A program made the translations under genes and the position numbers. 64,000 nucleotides of DNA from Azolla caroliniana (taxonomy: Eukaryota > Polypodiophyta), in the NCBI GenBank assembly GCA_043228905.1, contig JBHGNT010000008.1, forward strand, positions 9,176,001 through 9,240,000. Reading direction: 5' to 3'. Shown here in pieces: positions 44,396 to 53,781 of this stretch; the stretch's first letter is position 1, and the number at the start of each line of letters is the position of its first letter. Below the pieces are notes generated by a model. It saw nothing but the letters and a program-made list of their open reading frames with translations. It was not told the DNA's origin and did no database searches.

Positions 44396-45060
44396 TGTTA
44401 GGAAATAGGTCCCTCCGGATGGTGAAGACCCGGTGAGAACCGAATGAAGAGTACCCAGCTACAGAGAGCCAGATGATGCAGACCCGGTAAGAACCGGATG
44501 AAGAGTACCTAGCTACGGAAAGCCAGATGGTGCAGACCCGGTGAGAACCGGATGACGAGTACCCGGCAAGCGCCGAATGATGCAGGCCAGGTGAGGAGTG
44601 CTCACCAGATGAAGAGACATATTCGTAACTATGTTTCTGAGAGTTCATCGTGGCTATATTTGTAAATAGCCGAAAAGTCATATTAGTATAAATATGACTT
44701 AGGGCAAACTTTAGTAATGAGTTGTTGTCATTCTTGTTTGCGTAAGATCAGAGCTCGTAACTGTGTACAGAGAGAGAGAGAGAGAAACGAAGAGGTTGTT
44801 GCCTCTGTTGTAACCGCCGCCTGTGGCGAAGATAGAAAGCTCGAGGTTGTTGCCTCGGTGCTTTACTATTGTACACTATAACATAGTGATAGTTTGCAGC
44901 CTGTGGACTGCCGTGGTTTTTCCCTAGTTTGGGTTTTCCACGTAAACATCCAGTGTACTCTTCTCTTCACTGTGTCGTGCATTCATTCCCCGTTTTCTGT
45001 GTTTGATTCTAAGCTCGGTTGTGGCCGAGCATTGTTCATTGGAGCGTGTAGTTCTTGTCA
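44396..45060 (+). repeat. 3' LTR of E
   Basis: 665 bp, TGTTAGGAAATAGG...GTTCTTGTCA, with fewer U3 repeat units than the 5' LTR. GTATAAATATGAC at about 44687. Confidence 0.92.
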
Positions 45061-45065
45061 TACTC

Positions 45066-46106
45066 CGGAGATGACCAATTCCAACTAGTCGTGGAGAGCC
45101 GAGACATCACTACCATGCGGACACCGATAGGATTAGTCCGTATGTGCACACTACCACAAGGCGCAACAAACTCGGTCACACATATGATGAATGCAATGAA
45201 CAAGGTGCTCCGGGACTGTATTCCGGAGATAACGATGTTGTTCCTAGATGACATTCCGATAAAAGGATGCGCGGTGGAAGAAAAAGATGAGACTATGGAT
45301 AATCGGGGATGCCGACAGTTCGTAGTCGACCATATTCGTGATTGCGAGAAAGTGCTTCGAAAGTTAGAAGATGTGCACCTAACACTTTCTGGGGTGAAAT
45401 CGACATTTGGGCAAGAAGAGATATTGGTAGTCGGACATCTATGTGGGCCCTACGGCCGAAGACCGTCACCGACCAAGATCGATGCGATTCAAGTGATGAA
45501 AGAAATATGCGAGTCACAATCCGAAGTCCAAAGGTTTCTTGGAGCGTGTGCATTCTACCACATATGGATTCCGCACTATGCACATATTGCGGACCCACTC
45601 TATCACTTGTTGCGGAAGGGTTAGAAGTTTGAATGGAAACCGGAGCATACCAAAGCCATGAAGAAGCTCAAGAAATCACTACAGAGGGCAAAAGCACTAA
45701 AGAAGCCGAACTATGACCGACCGATCATAGTAACGGTTGACACAAGTCCAACTGGAAAATGGGTCTTCAATCAAGCCGACTCAGATGGTTCGCGATATCC
45801 AATCCGATTCGGAGCAAAGGTTCTCAATGAAAGGCAACACGGGTATGCACAAGTCAAAAGAGAATTATGGGGAATCGTGTCGGCAATCAAATCGGATCGA
45901 GATTATTTGATCGGAGCCAAAGTAGTGATCGAAACGGATTGTCTTCCGATACTCGGGATGATGCGGTGTTGCACGATACTGGATGTGGCTATGCTAAGGT
46001 GGATTGCATATGTTAAGTCACTTAATCCGGAGGTACGACACATCTCTGGAAAAGACAACACGGTAGCGGATATGCTATCAAGGCCGCAGTTCGGAGATGA
46101 CATAAC
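45066..46106 (+). pseudogene. Element O RT C-terminal half and RNase H
   Basis: Resumes the RT palm: SGDDQFQLVVESRDITTMRT, LVRMCTLPQGATNSVTHMMN, LFLDDIPIKG with FLDD as catalytic box, TLSGVKSTFGQEEILVVGHL, EVQRFLGACAFYHIWIPHYA. After a stop at 45622-45624 the frame continues with a Ty3-type RNase H (IIVTVDTSPTGKWVFNQADS, LNERQHGYAQVKRELWGIV, IETDCLPILGMM, ISGKDNTVADMLSR). H1 interrupts at 46106. Confidence 0.88.
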
Positions 46107-46117
46107 TGTCATGATAT

Positions 46118-46173
46118 GGCAAGACTCGAACCCATGACCTTATGCTACATGGGTCGAGCTCTTACCATTAGAC
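46118..46173 (-). other. tRNA-like block in H LTRs, antisense to the element
   Basis: On the minus strand TAATGGTAAGAGC (A-box-like) is followed by GGTTCGAGTC (46132-46123; B-box consensus GGTTCGANTC). Repeated in the other three H LTRs near 51315, 53285 and 58522. The stretch AAGGTCRTGGGTTCRARTC is shared with the G LTR although the rest of the LTRs differ. Not a functional tRNA as far as I can see. Confidence 0.6.
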
Positions 46174-46251
46174 TATGAATTGTAATACATAGGATATTAT
46201 TTTCATTTATGCTTTGTCATAGAAAATTGATGTGTATTCCAAATCTCTCTA

Positions 46252-46269
46252 GAACATTCTAGAAGCTTC
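46252..46269 (+). promoter_or_regulatory. Perfect four-unit heat-shock element in H1 5' LTR
   Basis: GAA-ca-TTC-ta-GAA-gc-TTC matches the alternating nGAAnnTTCn consensus for heat-shock factor in all four units, 20 bp upstream of the TATA box. Conserved at 51449-51466, 53417-53434 and 58656-58673. Confidence 0.88.
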
Positions 46270-46532
46270 AGGATTATTCCTGAGAACACTATAAAAGAGG
46301 GCACTAGGCATTATGTTGAACCAAATTGGTTCAACACCAGTCTTAAGCCTCTTAGCCGATTTGTACTTATCTTTCATATAATATAAGAGTTGTTGTCATC
46401 ATCTTATCTCTCTCTCTCCTCTTCTCACTTCCTCTCTCTCGGGAATATTACGTAGTCCCGTCCTCTTAGTACTAATAGTACTACTCTTCTTAGTACTAAT
46501 TCCATCTCTGTTTTAGTACTATTCCTGACAGT

Positions 46533-46544
46533 TTGAACCAATTT
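46533..46544 (+). promoter_or_regulatory. Self-complementary primer binding site of H1
   Basis: TTGAACCAATTT, 2 nt after the 5' LTR, complementary over 12 bases (13 if the next base is included) to AAATTGGTTCAA at 46323-46334, the predicted RNA 5' end. No tRNA-type TGG site. Confidence 0.82.
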
Positions 46545-46604
46545 GCCTCTTTCCTCCAGCCTACTTGTCGTTCTCCCTCATCCTCCTACCCTTTTCCCTC
46601 TACT

Positions 46605-47760
46605 ATGGCTATTGTTAGCGCCCAAGAATATCAATCCGTTTTCTCCGAGTTACAGTGCCTAAAAGAAAAGTTTGTTGCCCTGGATCAAGAAAACCAACGG
46701 CTGATAGGGGATCTGCAACAAATCGCTCTAGAAAAGCAACAAACGCAGCAACAGCATGGGGAGTTAGCGTTACAGGTGCAACAACTCGAAGCTGCATTGC
46801 AACAACAAGGATCAAGTCCCCAAGGATTTCATAAAGAGCCAAAGATTGGACTTCCTGTGAAATTTGATGGAACACGATCGCAATTCAGGGGATTCCTTAA
46901 TCAGGTACGATTAGTCCTCCAAATGCATCCTTCTCGATACCCACTGATGCATCCCGAGTCGGCTTAATAGGCACGTTGCTTAGCGGCTCAGCCTTAGCAT
47001 GGTTCGCTCCACTTCTAGAAAAACAATCGCCCTTCCTTAATAACTTTGAAGATTTTATTAGTGAGTTCAAAGCCTGCTTTGGAGACACCGAAACCATCAG
47101 GACGGCGATCAACAAGATCCGGCGATTGCGTCAAGGCGATCGTCCAGCCTCTGCCTACGCGGCGGATTTCCGCCTACTCGCTTCCGACATACCCTGGGAT
47201 GATCAAGCACTAATGGAGCAGTTTCGCTATGGCCTGTGAAATGATGTCAAAGATCTACTTCTAACCTTCCCCGAAGAACCAAAGTCTCTTACGGAGGCAA
47301 TCAGTCGAGCGGTCCGATGTGACAACCGCCTCTTCGAACGGTGTTCGGAATGTCAATTACAAATACCACGCGCTAGGCCGGAGCCCACTTACGCCGCAGT
47401 CGCGGCTAGACCGTTTGCACGAGACATACCTCAAGCAAATACTTCGACACCGATGGAGATCGATACCATGCGTCGACGCGGCCCGTTATCGGAAGAAGAA
47501 AAGCAACGACAACGTGCAAATCGATTATGTCTTTATTGCGGTGGACCAAGGCATATCGCAATCAATTGTCCCCATAGGCCAAGAAGATAGGTAAATCAAT
47601 TTGTAGCTTGTACTAAACCCGAGTCAATTCTTCCCTTAGGAGTGTCTGATAGTATTAATAGTACTAATAGAGTGTTTGATAGTATTCATAGTACTAATAG
47701 CCCAAGTATCTCAAATAAATTTGAAATCCTTAGTCAATTAGATGAAGAGTTAAGCGATTG
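46605..47760 (+). pseudogene. H1 gag
   Basis: ATG 46605. Coiled coil (LKEKFVALDQENQRL), gag domain (VKFDGTRSQFRGFLNQV, WFAPLLEKQSP, RRLRQGDRPASAYAADF) and zinc knuckle (CLYCGGPRHIAINC). Broken by a 1-nt loss near 46942, a stop at 47237-47239 and another near 47589. Ends LDEELSD-stop, with GTTAAGC where G and H2 have GTTAAAC. Confidence 0.9.
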
Positions 47761-50700
47761 AGTCCAGCCAAAATAGGAGCCGTTTGGTTGGACAGCACCC
47801 CTAGATCTGTACAGCCCATTAGTGGTTCCATTCCTTCCAAGCAAGTTAGCAATGTGTTCCTAGCCCAAGTCATTGTTAGTACTAAAAGTACTCCCCCAGT
47901 ACCCATCCTAGCACTTTTAGATTCCGGAGCTAATTCCTGTTTCATGGATCGAAATTTTGCCCAAGCTTCTCAGATATCCTTAAGAAAACTTCCTTGTCCC
48001 GCATCTGTAGTAGTCATTGATGGTCGTCCCATTGCTTCCGGAAATATTGTAGAAGAATCAGAACCCATTCAAGTTGTCCTAGGTAGTTTTGTGTGTGTAA
48101 TATCATTTAATATAATTAGTAGTCCAGAGCATCCCATTGTCCTAGGATTACCTTGGTTTGAATTACGTAATCCAGCCATAGATTGGAGAACAAGAGAAGT
48201 CCGATATCGACCACCCCAAGAATCAACTCACCAAGTTTCGACCATTTCACTCCATCAACTACGCGAAGAAGGACCCAAGGAGGCAATGTTCCTATTTGCA
48301 ATATCAGTACATCCTTCCAGCACTATTAAGAAGGACTCCTCAGTACAACTTCCAGCAAAATATCATCCTTATGCCGATGTATTTGACAAGGTAAAACCCA
48401 GTACCCTTCCTCATCACCGTCCCTATGACTGTCCCATCGATTTACAACCAGGAACCGAGCCACCATGGGGACCAATTTACAACTTGTCACCCACCGAGTT
48501 AGAAGTCCTTCGAGCCTACATAGAGGAGAACTTGGCAAGCGGGTTCATCCGCCATTCGAAATCTCCGGCCGGTGTACCCATCTTCTTTGTCAAGAAGAAA
48601 GATGGCTCACTTCGTCTTGTCATTGATTACCACGGATTGAATAAAGTCACCATCCGGAATAGGTATGCACTTCCTCTTATATCAAGTCTTTTAGAGCGAG
48701 TTAATGGTGCCAAGTTTTTTACTAAAATCGACCTACGAGGAGCGTATAACCTCGTGCGGATCCGACCGGGAGATGAGTGGAAGACCGCCTTTTGCACGCG
48801 GTATGGGCATTTCGAGTATACTGTTATGCCGTTTGGCCTAACCAATGCACCCGCAGTCTTCCAACACATGGCAAATGATATATTCAGAGACCTCTTGGAT
48901 ATCTGTTTGATCATTTATCTGGATGATCTATTGATTTATTCGAAGACCTAGGAAGAGCACGATTCTCATGTACTATTAGTACTAAAGCGACTCCGCGAGA
49001 ATGGTCTTTATGCCAAGCTAGAAAAATGTAGCTTTGACTGCAAGCAAGTGGAATTTCTAGGCTACGTCATCTCCTCAAAGGGCATCGCCATGGATCCAGC
49101 TAAAATCCAAACTGTACTAGAGTGGCAAATTCCACGGTCGGTACGAGATGTACAATGTTTTCTAGGTTTTGCTAACTTCTACCGTAAGTTTCTAAAGGAT
49201 TACTCGAAGATTATTTTACCTCTCACACAACTTACGAAGAAGGGCCAAGTATTTCTTTGGTCCATAGAAGCAGATATGGCTTTTTGGCATCTTAAGAAAG
49301 GCTTTACATCAGCACCGATTCTAGCTCATGTGGATACAAGAAAACCATTCATCATGGAGGCCGACGCATCAGATTTCGCCCTCGGTAGCATCCTTTCTCA
49401 ACAAGGCGATAAAGAAGAGTTGCATCCGGTGGCTTTCCATTCACGCAAATTCGATGTCGCAGAAATCAACTACGAAATACATGACAAGGAGTTATTAGCC
49501 ATCGTGGATTCATTTGTACAATGGCGGCATTTCTTAGAGGGCTCTCCACATCAGGTCATTGTCTTTAGCGATCATAAAAATCTTGCTTATTTTCAGAACG
49601 CTCGCGTACTAAATCGACGGCAAGCTCGGTGGGCGCAATTCCTCACGCGTTTCGACTTCAAAATCACGTATTGACGGGGGAAGCAGCAAGGAAAAGCAGA
49701 TGCACTATCACGGCGTTCATATCTTGCACCTCGTCCTGGTGACGCAACATTTGATAATCAAAAGCAAGTAATCTTGGGACCAACACGATTGCACACGACG
49801 CGGATTTTTCACACCCCGATGGATTCACGGATTACCGATGACATACGTGCAACCTTGAAGACGGATAGTTTTGCTCAAGGCATCCTGTTCTCAGTCTCAA
49901 CAACCAGGTATTGACTACCGACAATTCGAATATCATGATGGTTTGTTATTCTTTAAAAAGCGCGTATATGTCCCCGATTGCTCCTGTCGGCTTCAAATCG
50001 TCCAACATTGTCACGACACTCATACGGTGGGACATTTCGGTAGTACTAAGACGTTGGAGCTAGTGCAGCGATCTTTTTGGTGGCCCCACATGCGCCGTTT
50101 TGTCGACGACTACGTTCGGACCTGTGATGCTTGCTGCCGAGCAAAGATGCCACGACACCATCCATATGGCTTGTTGGAACCCTTACCAATTCCAAGTAAG
50201 ACGTGGCAGTCTATTTGTCTTGATTTTATCACAGATTTGCCGGTCTCGAAGGGGTTCGATGCTATCTTAACCGTCGTCGATCGATATACGAAGATGGCAC
50301 ATTTTGTGCCATGTACTAAAGCCATCACTAGCGAGGAAACCGCCGCTCTTGTTATGCATGAGGTATTTCGGCATCATGGCCTCCCAGACAGTATTATCAA
50401 TGACCGAGGCCCGCAATTTGTCTCCAAATTTTGGCAACATCTCTTCAAGATGCTCAAGGTCTCCTGCAACCTCTCCTCCAGCTACCATCCTCAGACCGAC
50501 GGGTAGGCGGAACGAACAAACCAAACGCTGGAGCAATATCTCTGGTGTTTCCTGAGTTATCAACAGGACGATTGGGCCGAGATTCTCCACTTTGTGGAGT
50601 TTGCGTATAATAATGCTATTCACTCCTCGACTCGGGTCTCCCCATTTTTCGCTTATACCGGTTTCCATCCTCGTTGGTCGGTGATCGACACTCCGGAGCT

Positions 50701-51302
50701 ACCTACCAACCCTCGTGCCGAGGATCATTTGGAGAGGCTACGCAAGATCTCTCTACTCACCTTCATCATGCTCAACACACATAGAAGACTTATGCGGATC
50801 GTCATCGGATTCCCTCCTCTTTTGCCATCGGAGATCGAGTATGGCTCTTCCGTCATCACATCAAGACTACTCGACCGTGCGACAAGTTGGATTATCGACG
50901 ACTCGGTCCCTTCCGTATTACGGGTAAGATTAATGATGTCACCTTCCGCCTTGATCTCCCTCCGCAACTTCAGATACATCCGGTTTTCCATTGTTCTCTT
51001 CTTGAACCTTATAAAGCCAACACCATTCCCGATCGTGTGACACCACCGCCGCCCCCGCTGGAGTTGGACGTCGGCCCGGAGTATGAAGTTGCTGCCATCC
51101 TCGATTCCAAACTTGTTCGCAACAAACTTTATTACTTGGTCGATTGGCTCGGTTATAGTCCGAGTGAATGTACTTGAGAACCCGTTGAGCATGTTGCCAA
51201 TGCTCAGGATCTTCTTGCTGATATCCACCGAAAGTATCCGGACAACCCCGGTCCACAATCAGCGCCGACTTGTTCCACTCGTCGTCTTTAAGGGGGAGAT
51301 AG
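47749..51302 (+). pseudogene. H1 pol: protease, RT, RNase H, integrase, chromodomain
   Basis: Protease ALLDSGANSCFMDRNFA (about 47908), RT with LIIYLDDLLIYSK (about 48909) up to a stop at 48949, then RNase H (MEADASDFALGSILSQ, EINYEIHDKELL) to a stop at 49672. A frameshift near 49885 precedes integrase (HCHDTHTVGHFG, CDACCRAK, LDFITDLPVSKG, INDRGPQFVSKFW). A stop at 50504 follows PQTDG, and further breaks lie before the chromodomain (EVAAILDSK, YYLVDWLGYSPSE, about 51080-51175). The polypurine GGGGGAGATAG abuts the 3' LTR. Confidence 0.9.
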
Positions 51303-51727
51303 TTTCATGATATGGCAACACTCGAACCCATGACCTTATGCTACATGGGTCGAGCTCTTACCATTAGACTATGAATTGTAATACGTAGGATATTATTTTC
51401 ATTTATGCTTTATCCATAGAAAATTGATGTATATTCCAGATCTCTCTAGAACATTCTAGAAGCTTCAGGATTATTCCTGAGAACACTATAAAAGAGGGCA
51501 CTAGGAATTATGTTGAACCAAATTGGTTCAACACCAGTCTTAAGCCTCTTAGCCGATTTGTACTTATCTTTCATATAATATAAGAGCTGTTGTCATCATC
51601 TTATCTCTCTCTCTCCTCTTCTCACTTCCTCTCTCTTGGGAATATTACGCAGTCCCGTCCTCTTAGTACTAATAGTACTACTCTTCTTAGTACTAATTCC
51701 ATCTCTGCTTTAGTACTATTCCTGACA
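51303..51727 (+). repeat. 3' LTR of H1
   Basis: 425 bp. First bases TTTCATG instead of TGTCATG. Heat-shock element 51449-51466. Confidence 0.92.
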
Positions 51728-51732
51728 ATAAC

Positions 51733-53265
51733 CGAATCCGATAATGAATAAGTTTCCGAAGACTACTTTACTTCGAAGCACATATGCCGGGTAGAAGAAT
51801 ATGAGGGAAGAAGAATATGAGGGAGAAAGCTTGTTGATCGGGAAAGTGCTACAAGAAATCGAGGAATCATCGGACAATAAAGAGAAGAGAGCCGAGAACC
51901 AAAGTAAGAAGCGGCAGGTCCAAAAGTTCTTCTTGAAAAATGGATTAATATGGAGGGAGCCCAAAAAACCGGATGGCATACCACTTCGGGTAGTCGGGAC
52001 GAAAGAGCAACGAAACCAGATAATGTCCGAATTTCACGAATCCGATTGGGCTGGACATCAAGGGACATGGGCAACTTTTGTGAAAATCAAACAAAAATAT
52101 TGGTGGAAGAACATGTACAAAGATATAGCGGAGTTCACAAAAAGCTGCGAGAAGTGTCAAATCTACTCCGGAGTTCGACACCGAGATGAGTTACATCTGA
52201 CATTCTCACCGAGAATCAACTTCAAATGGATGGTCGATATTGTAGCCATGCCAACCGGGATCGGACAAAAGAAGTACTTGGTGTTAGCTCAAGAAGATCT
52301 CACAAACCAAGTAGAAGGTCGGGCGCTACGGAGGAAAACGTGTTCTGCAGTAGGCCAATTCCTTTTCGAAGAAGTGTTTTGCAGGTACGGGTGCGTAGGA
52401 CAAGTGATTGCGGATCGGGGAGAACTCGACTCTGATAAAGCTAAGGAATTCTTCACCAAACATGGAGTTCGGTTAACACTAACAACGGCATACAATCCGG
52501 AGGCCAACGGGAAAATCAAACGAGGACATAGTCCGATCGTTAAAGCACTTGCGAAGGCATGCGATGGAAGGGTGAAGGATTGGCCGTAGATGCTTCCGTA
52601 TGCACTATGGGCGGATCGGACGACGCATAGCTCCGTAACCGGTTACATGCCGGCAAAACTCATGACCGGACAAGCACCGGTAATGCCAACAAAAACCGCG
52701 ATCGCGACATGGACAGTGCTACCGTGGAAGGAAGAGATGAGCTGGGAAGAACTACTAGCGGTCCGGATACGACAACTAGAGGGAAGACCGGAAGACATAG
52801 CGGAAGCAATATGCCGACAACAAGAAGCGTGATTCCGGAATAAAAGCCGGTTCGACACAAAGCACCGACTACAACCGCGGAAGATTGAAGAAGGAGATTG
52901 GGTGATTGTCTACGACAGTAGTTTGGATCATCAATATACAACGATGCGGAAGTTCACAAAAATGTGGTTCGGGCTATACGAGGTTCGGAAAGTTTTCGAC
53001 AACGGAACTTACTGACTATGCGAGTTGGATGGAACGATGCTACAAGTGCCTATAGCCGGGAAACGGGTGAAGATTTTCAAGAAGCGGACTGATGAAGAAC
53101 CCTATGTGATCCTAGATAAGACCGACAAGGAGGAGCAATCGAACGAAGAACGTGGTGATGCGGAAAGTGAAGAAAGTGGATTACAACTCATAGTCGACTT
53201 AAGGGGAGAATCAGAGGAAGTTTCGGATGAAGGTGAATAGCAAGCATCGGGGACTTCGGCACATA
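51733..53265 (+). pseudogene. Element O integrase and pol C-terminus
   Basis: One frame (51801 onward) with stops at 52587, 52830 and about 53013. Zinc-binding HHCC (FHESDWAGHQG...SCEKCQ) and core with first Asp (WMVDIVAMPTG), second Asp (VIADRGELDSDKAKEFF) and the third-acid region NPEANGKIKRGH. Relatives I know read GKVERGH there, so the catalytic Glu appears to be Lys. Then DRTTHSSVTGYMPAKLM, a basic GPY-like region (WFGLYEVRKVFDNGTY) and an acidic tail ending at 53240. H2 inserted in the short stretch after it. Confidence 0.87.
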
Positions 53266-53270
53266 CCGGA

Positions 53271-53708
53271 TGTCATGATATGGCAAGACTCGAACCCATG
53301 ACCTTAGGTTATATGGGTCGAGCTCTTGACCATTAGACCATCTATTGTAATACGTAGAATATTATTTTCATTTACATTTTATTATAGGAAATTAGTGTAT
53401 ATTCCAGATTTCTCTGGAACATTCTAGAAGCTTCAGGATTACTCCTGAAAACACTATAAAAGAGGGCACTAGGCATTATGTTGAACCAAATTGGTTCAAC
53501 ACCAGTCTTAAGCCTTTTAGCCACCATTGTATATTCTCTTCATATAATACATATCTTTCTTATCATCACTCTCTCTCTCTCTCTCGATCTCTCTCTTTCT
53601 CTCCGTCTCGCTCACTCCTTCCTTCTCTCGAAGAAGTTCTACACCTCTCATAGTACTAATCCTTCGTTTAGTACTAATTCCTTCTCTGTCTCAGTACTGT
53701 TCCTAACA
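53271..53708 (+). repeat. 5' LTR of H2: promoter, heat-shock element, primer donor
   Basis: 438 bp. Antisense tRNA-like block near 53285-53335; heat-shock element 53417-53434; TATAAAA 53455-53461; AAATTGGTTCAA 53488-53499 at +34; CT microsatellite 53569-53615. Last bases CTAACA (3' LTR CTGACA). Confidence 0.93.
53417..53434 (+). promoter_or_regulatory. Perfect heat-shock element in H2 5' LTR
   Basis: GAACATTCTAGAAGCTTC, the same as H1, although bases around it differ. It is 20 bp upstream of TATAAAA. Confidence 0.88.
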
Positions 53709-53710
53709 GT

Positions 53711-53722
53711 TTGAACCAATTT
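53711..53722 (+). promoter_or_regulatory. Self-complementary primer binding site of H2
   Basis: TTGAACCAATTT, 2 nt after the LTR, exact complement of 53488-53499. Confidence 0.82.
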
Positions 53723-53781
53723 TCCTACCTTCTATCTCTCTCATTTCCTACTAATCTCTTATTCCTCTTTTCTTTCATCCC

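Larger units (their letters stand above)
33451..45060 (+). mobile_element. Element E: Ty1/copia of the F family, rearranged, with D inside
   Basis: LTRs TGTTAGGAAA...GTCA are 33451-33892 plus 38677-38976, and 44396-45060. Flanks are GACTC (33446-33450) and TACTC (45061-45065), one mismatch. Primer site TGGTATCAGAGC at 38979-38990; polypurine GAAGGGGGAG before the 3' LTR. D sits in its 5' LTR. The coding region has many stops, plus an inverted integrase fragment and a duplicated RT segment. Confidence 0.93.
46107..46530 (+). repeat. 5' LTR of H1: promoter, heat-shock element, primer donor
   Basis: 424 bp. In order: antisense tRNA-like block (46118-46173); heat-shock element GAACATTCTAGAAGCTTC (46252-46269); TATAAAA (46290-46296); AAATTGGTTCAA (46323-46334) beginning at +34 from the TATA T, within the palindrome GTTGAACC-AAATT-GGTTCAAC; TAGTACTAA repeats in U5 (46468-46525). 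Confidence 0.92.
46107..51727 (+). mobile_element. Element H1: decayed Tf1/sushi-like chromovirus
   Basis: 5621 bp flanked by ATAAC (46102-46106 and 51728-51732). LTRs are 46107-46530 and 51303-51727; the second has TG changed to TT at its start. About a dozen differences between the LTRs make it older than G and H2. Same family as H2. Gag and pol have several stops and frameshifts. Confidence 0.94.

Noticed and set aside
46118-46173. Functional tRNA gene
   Set aside because: Box-like motifs are present but no matching acceptor stem or convincing anticodon arm; repeated in each LTR, so described only as tRNA-like.
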